A stretch of 7,294 bases of DNA from Pirellulales bacterium (GTDB lineage: Bacteria; Planctomycetota; Planctomycetia; Pirellulales; Thermoguttaceae), in NCBI GenBank assembly GCA_030617125.1, contig JAUWWA010000082.1:1-7294 (forward strand), read 5' to 3'. This document shows positions 5,855 through 7,294 of the stretch, piece after piece (the stretch's first letter is position 1; the number at the start of each line of letters is the position of its first letter). The notes under the pieces are model-generated. The model was not told where the DNA came from and did not search any database. It saw only the letters and a program-made list of their open reading frames with translations. Both the position numbers and the translations under genes were made by a program.

Positions 5855-6987
5855 GTAGCCGCCAATACATCACGCTGAGTAGCCGCCGACACATTGCGCT
5901 GTTGTCCCTCGCGGTGGTCGTCCTGGTGGGGATCGTGCTCGCATCGTCCACCTTGTTCACGGTCAACGAGCGCGAACTGGTCGTCGTCTTGCAGTTCGGC
6001 GAACCGGTTGCCAGCTACGACGAGCCGGGGCTGAAGTGGAAGGTGCCGTTCGTCCAGGAAGTCCACCGCCTGCCCAAAACCCTACAGTTCTGGGATGGCG
6101 CCGGGGCCGGCGTGCTGGTGGACCTGCCCACGGCCGACGGCAAGAAGATCGAGGTCACGCCCTGGGTCATCTGGCGAATTACCGATCCGCAACGGTTCGT
6201 CGAGGTCCTCCGCACGGTCGACAACGCCGAACTCCGCGTGGCCACGTTCGTGCGGAGCGAAATGCGCGACGCGATCACGGCCAACGACCTGGTGGAAGTC
6301 ATCCGCAGCACCGACCGCCCGCTGTCGTACACGTTCCAGGTCGAGGAGCCACTCGGGCCGACCGGCGACGACGAGCCGGCCGGTGACGAGCAGGAGGGCA
6401 ACGAGCCGCCGTTAACTGCCGGAGTGCCGGCCGTCCAGCAGCCCGGGGCGGACGCCAGGGTGCAGATCGGACGGGAGAAGATCGTCGAGGAGATCAAGCG
6501 AACCCTGCTCGAGCGGCTTCGCGAGAGCAAGGGCGACGGCGAGGCTGGCCGCGGCATCGAGTTGGTCGACGTCGGGATCGCGCGGATCGACTTCGTGCCC
6601 ACGGTTCAGGAAGCGGCCTTCGCTCGGTTGATCGCCTTCATGGACTCGATCGCCGCCCGCTACACCAACGAAGGGCGTCGGCGAAAACAGGAGATCCTCA
6701 ACCAAACCGAGGCCCAGGTGCAGAAGATCCTCGGCGAGGGGAGCCGCGAGGCCAACGAAATCCGCGGCAACGTCGAAGCCGAGATCATCCAAAACTACGC
6801 GGCCGCCATCAAGGAAACGGGCGAGTTCTACCGTTTCGTCCGCACCCTGGAGGTCTACAAGGAAGCCTTGGGCTCGCAGACCCGACTGCTGCTGAGCACC
6901 GACAGCGAATTGTTCGGCCTGCTGAAGACGGTCTCCCCGCCGCCGGAAGCCGCCCCGGGTGAAACCTCGCCAAAGGCTCCCGAGTAG
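5851..6987 (+). CDS. hflC: HflC, SPFH-domain modulator of FtsH protease
   Basis: This is the partner of HflK in the membrane complex that modulates FtsH. The 378-residue product has an N-terminal membrane segment at about 15-33 (IALLSLAVVVLVGIVLASS). A band-7 domain begins FTVNERELVVVLQFGEP (36-52), continues EPGLKWKVPFVQEVHRL (58-74) and includes VTPWVIWRITDPQRF (102-116), matching the HflC 'D.Y..WRI.D..R' region. A helical, charged region spans about 258-345, with EFYRFVRTLEVYKEAL (325-340), the HflC 'FY.F.R.L..Y' motif, and STDSELFGLLKT (349-360) near the end. It is longer than E. coli HflC (334 aa). A Pro/Asp/Glu/Gly-rich linker at about 165-205 interrupts the domain where E. coli HflC also has a variable loop, and a proline-rich tail of about 17 residues is added. 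It starts inside the hflK stop codon (ATGA). The gene ends 40 nt before the IS, so the IS does not disrupt it. Confidence 0.92.
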   Translation: MSSRQYITLSSRRHIALLSLAVVVLVGIVLASSTLFTVNERELVVVLQFGEPVASYDEPGLKWKVPFVQEVHRLPKTLQFWDGAGAGVLVDLPTADGKKIEVTPWVIWRITDPQRFVEVLRTVDNAELRVATFVRSEMRDAITANDLVEVIRSTDRPLSYTFQVEEPLGPTGDDEPAGDEQEGNEPPLTAGVPAVQQPGADARVQIGREKIVEEIKRTLLERLRESKGDGEAGRGIELVDVGIARIDFVPTVQEAAFARLIAFMDSIAARYTNEGRRRKQEILNQTEAQVQKILGEGSREANEIRGNVEAEIIQNYAAAIKETGEFYRFVRTLEVYKEALGSQTRLLLSTDSELFGLLKTVSPPPEAAPGETSPKAPE

Positions 6988-6988
6988 G

Positions 6989-7005
6989 GCCGATTGCCCA
7001 TCGGC
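6989..7005 (+). terminator. Short hairpin after hflC, possible terminator remnant
   Basis: GCCGAT (6989-6994) and ATCGGC (7000-7005) form a perfect 6-bp stem with a 5-nt loop, two bases after the hflC TAG. No U-run follows before the IS end at 7028, so intrinsic termination is uncertain. Confidence 0.3.
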
Positions 7006-7079
7006 ATGCAGCAGCCGGGGGAACAGCCAGGGCTATCGCATCACAATAGCGAAGCTGGGGTTTCCGGAAAAAGCGTTTC

Positions 7080-7108
7080 TTGATAGTTGATGCCCTTGAC
7101 GGTTTGAT
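7080..7108 (+). promoter_or_regulatory. Candidate transposase promoter inside the IS left end
   Basis: TTGATA (7080-7085, 5 of 6 consensus matches) and TTTGAT (7103-7108, 4 of 6) are 17 nt apart. Transcription would start near 7115, about 17 nt before the transposase ATG and just before its Shine-Dalgarno sequence. Confidence 0.4.
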
Positions 7109-7119
7109 TTTCCAGCCAT

Positions 7120-7124
7120 GGAGG
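7120..7124 (+). promoter_or_regulatory. Transposase ribosome binding site
   Basis: GGAGG lies exactly 7 nt before the ATG at 7132, which decides the transposase start. Confidence 0.7.
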
Positions 7125-7131
7125 GCAAGAG

Positions 7132-7294
7132 ATGGCCAAGGAGCGAGGATTTCCAGCCGACCGAGGGGGAGGGCTGCGGTACAGAGACCTCCTTTCTATC
7201 GTCGAACATTTCCAGGATCTGCCCGATCCGAGGAGGGATCCCAACAAAAGACACAAGCTGATCGACATCATCGTGCTGTCGCTGTGTGGCGTTC
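7132..7294 (+). CDS. ISAs1-family transposase, N-terminal part (3' end outside window)
   Basis: Fifty-four codons are visible before the right edge, open with no stop. After a short basic/glycine-rich start (MAKERGFPADRGGG), residues 20-54 contain LLSIVEHFQDLPDPRR followed by HKLIDIIVLSLCGV. This is the N-terminal 'hh.hF..l.DPR......H.L.diL.lal..v' domain that precedes the DDE catalytic domain in ISAs1-family transposases. The catalytic residues are not in the window, so activity cannot be judged. It lies inside the IS left end and points the same way as hflKC. Confidence 0.85.
   Translation, partial: MAKERGFPADRGGGLRYRDLLSIVEHFQDLPDPRRDPNKRHKLIDIIVLSLCGV

Larger units (their letters stand above)
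7028..7294 (+). mobile_element. ISAs1-family insertion sequence, left end (runs off the window)
   Basis: The element is called from the ISAs1-type transposase start at 7132 and a candidate terminal inverted repeat beginning CAGGGCTATCGCATCACA at 7028. ISAs1-family ends typically begin CAGGG, as I recall. GCTAT/ATAGC inside this end gives a small extra palindrome. The 8-10 bp just outside (ending ACAGC at 7027) would be the target duplication, but the right end is not in the window, so this cannot be confirmed. The noncoding leader of about 104 bp holds the transposase promoter and ribosome binding site. Confidence 0.75.

Noticed and set aside
1..7294. CRISPR arrays, tRNA or rRNA genes
   Set aside because: I saw no regularly spaced direct repeats, no tRNA-like cloverleaf and no rRNA-like conserved stretch on either strand.

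Overview
The window is GC-rich bacterial chromosome and most likely comes from a planctomycete (Planctomycetota, Pirellulales-like). I infer this from three things. The Hint-domain protein at the left edge carries a WWKWWNDYNEV block and a FHTYFVG...SHDNT tail that I associate with planctomycete proteins. A CCCTCT...AGAGGG repeat has inserted inside a coding sequence. An ISAs1-type element lies at the right edge. No database search was possible, so the phylum is an inference.

Layout from left to right. (1) Positions 1-896, + strand: the C-terminal part of a protein ending in a Hint (hedgehog/intein-like) domain; its 5' end is outside the window. (2) Positions 927-986: a 25-bp-stem inverted repeat between two convergent genes, probably a bidirectional terminator. 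(3) Positions 982-1684, - strand: a two-gene operon of an 81-residue protein of unknown function followed, with a 14-nt overlap, by a small MNT/AbiEii-like nucleotidyltransferase. A good sigma70-type promoter sits so close to the first ATG that the mRNA is predicted to be leaderless. (4) Positions 1813-4704, + strand: a full-length uvrA (963 aa) divergent from the operon, with both ABC ATPase modules, the zinc-binding cysteine pairs and a repeat-derived in-frame insertion at about residues 249-268. (5) Positions 4880-6987, + strand: an hflK-hflC operon with an ATGA overlap, encoding the membrane SPFH complex that modulates the FtsH protease. (6) Positions 7028-7294: the left end of an ISAs1-family insertion sequence, 40 nt after hflC, with the first 54 codons of its transposase.

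How the parts work together. UvrA (DNA damage recognition) and HflKC (membrane protein quality control) are housekeeping functions and look independent of each other. A 175-bp gap containing several CCGAT/ATCGG motifs separates them. The parts that look like accessory DNA are the Hint protein, the small-protein/nucleotidyltransferase pair and the IS. The pair is the best candidate for an under-described system: its organisation resembles a two-gene toxin-antitoxin or NTase-effector module, but the partner is not a HEPN protein that I can recognise and its function is unknown to me.
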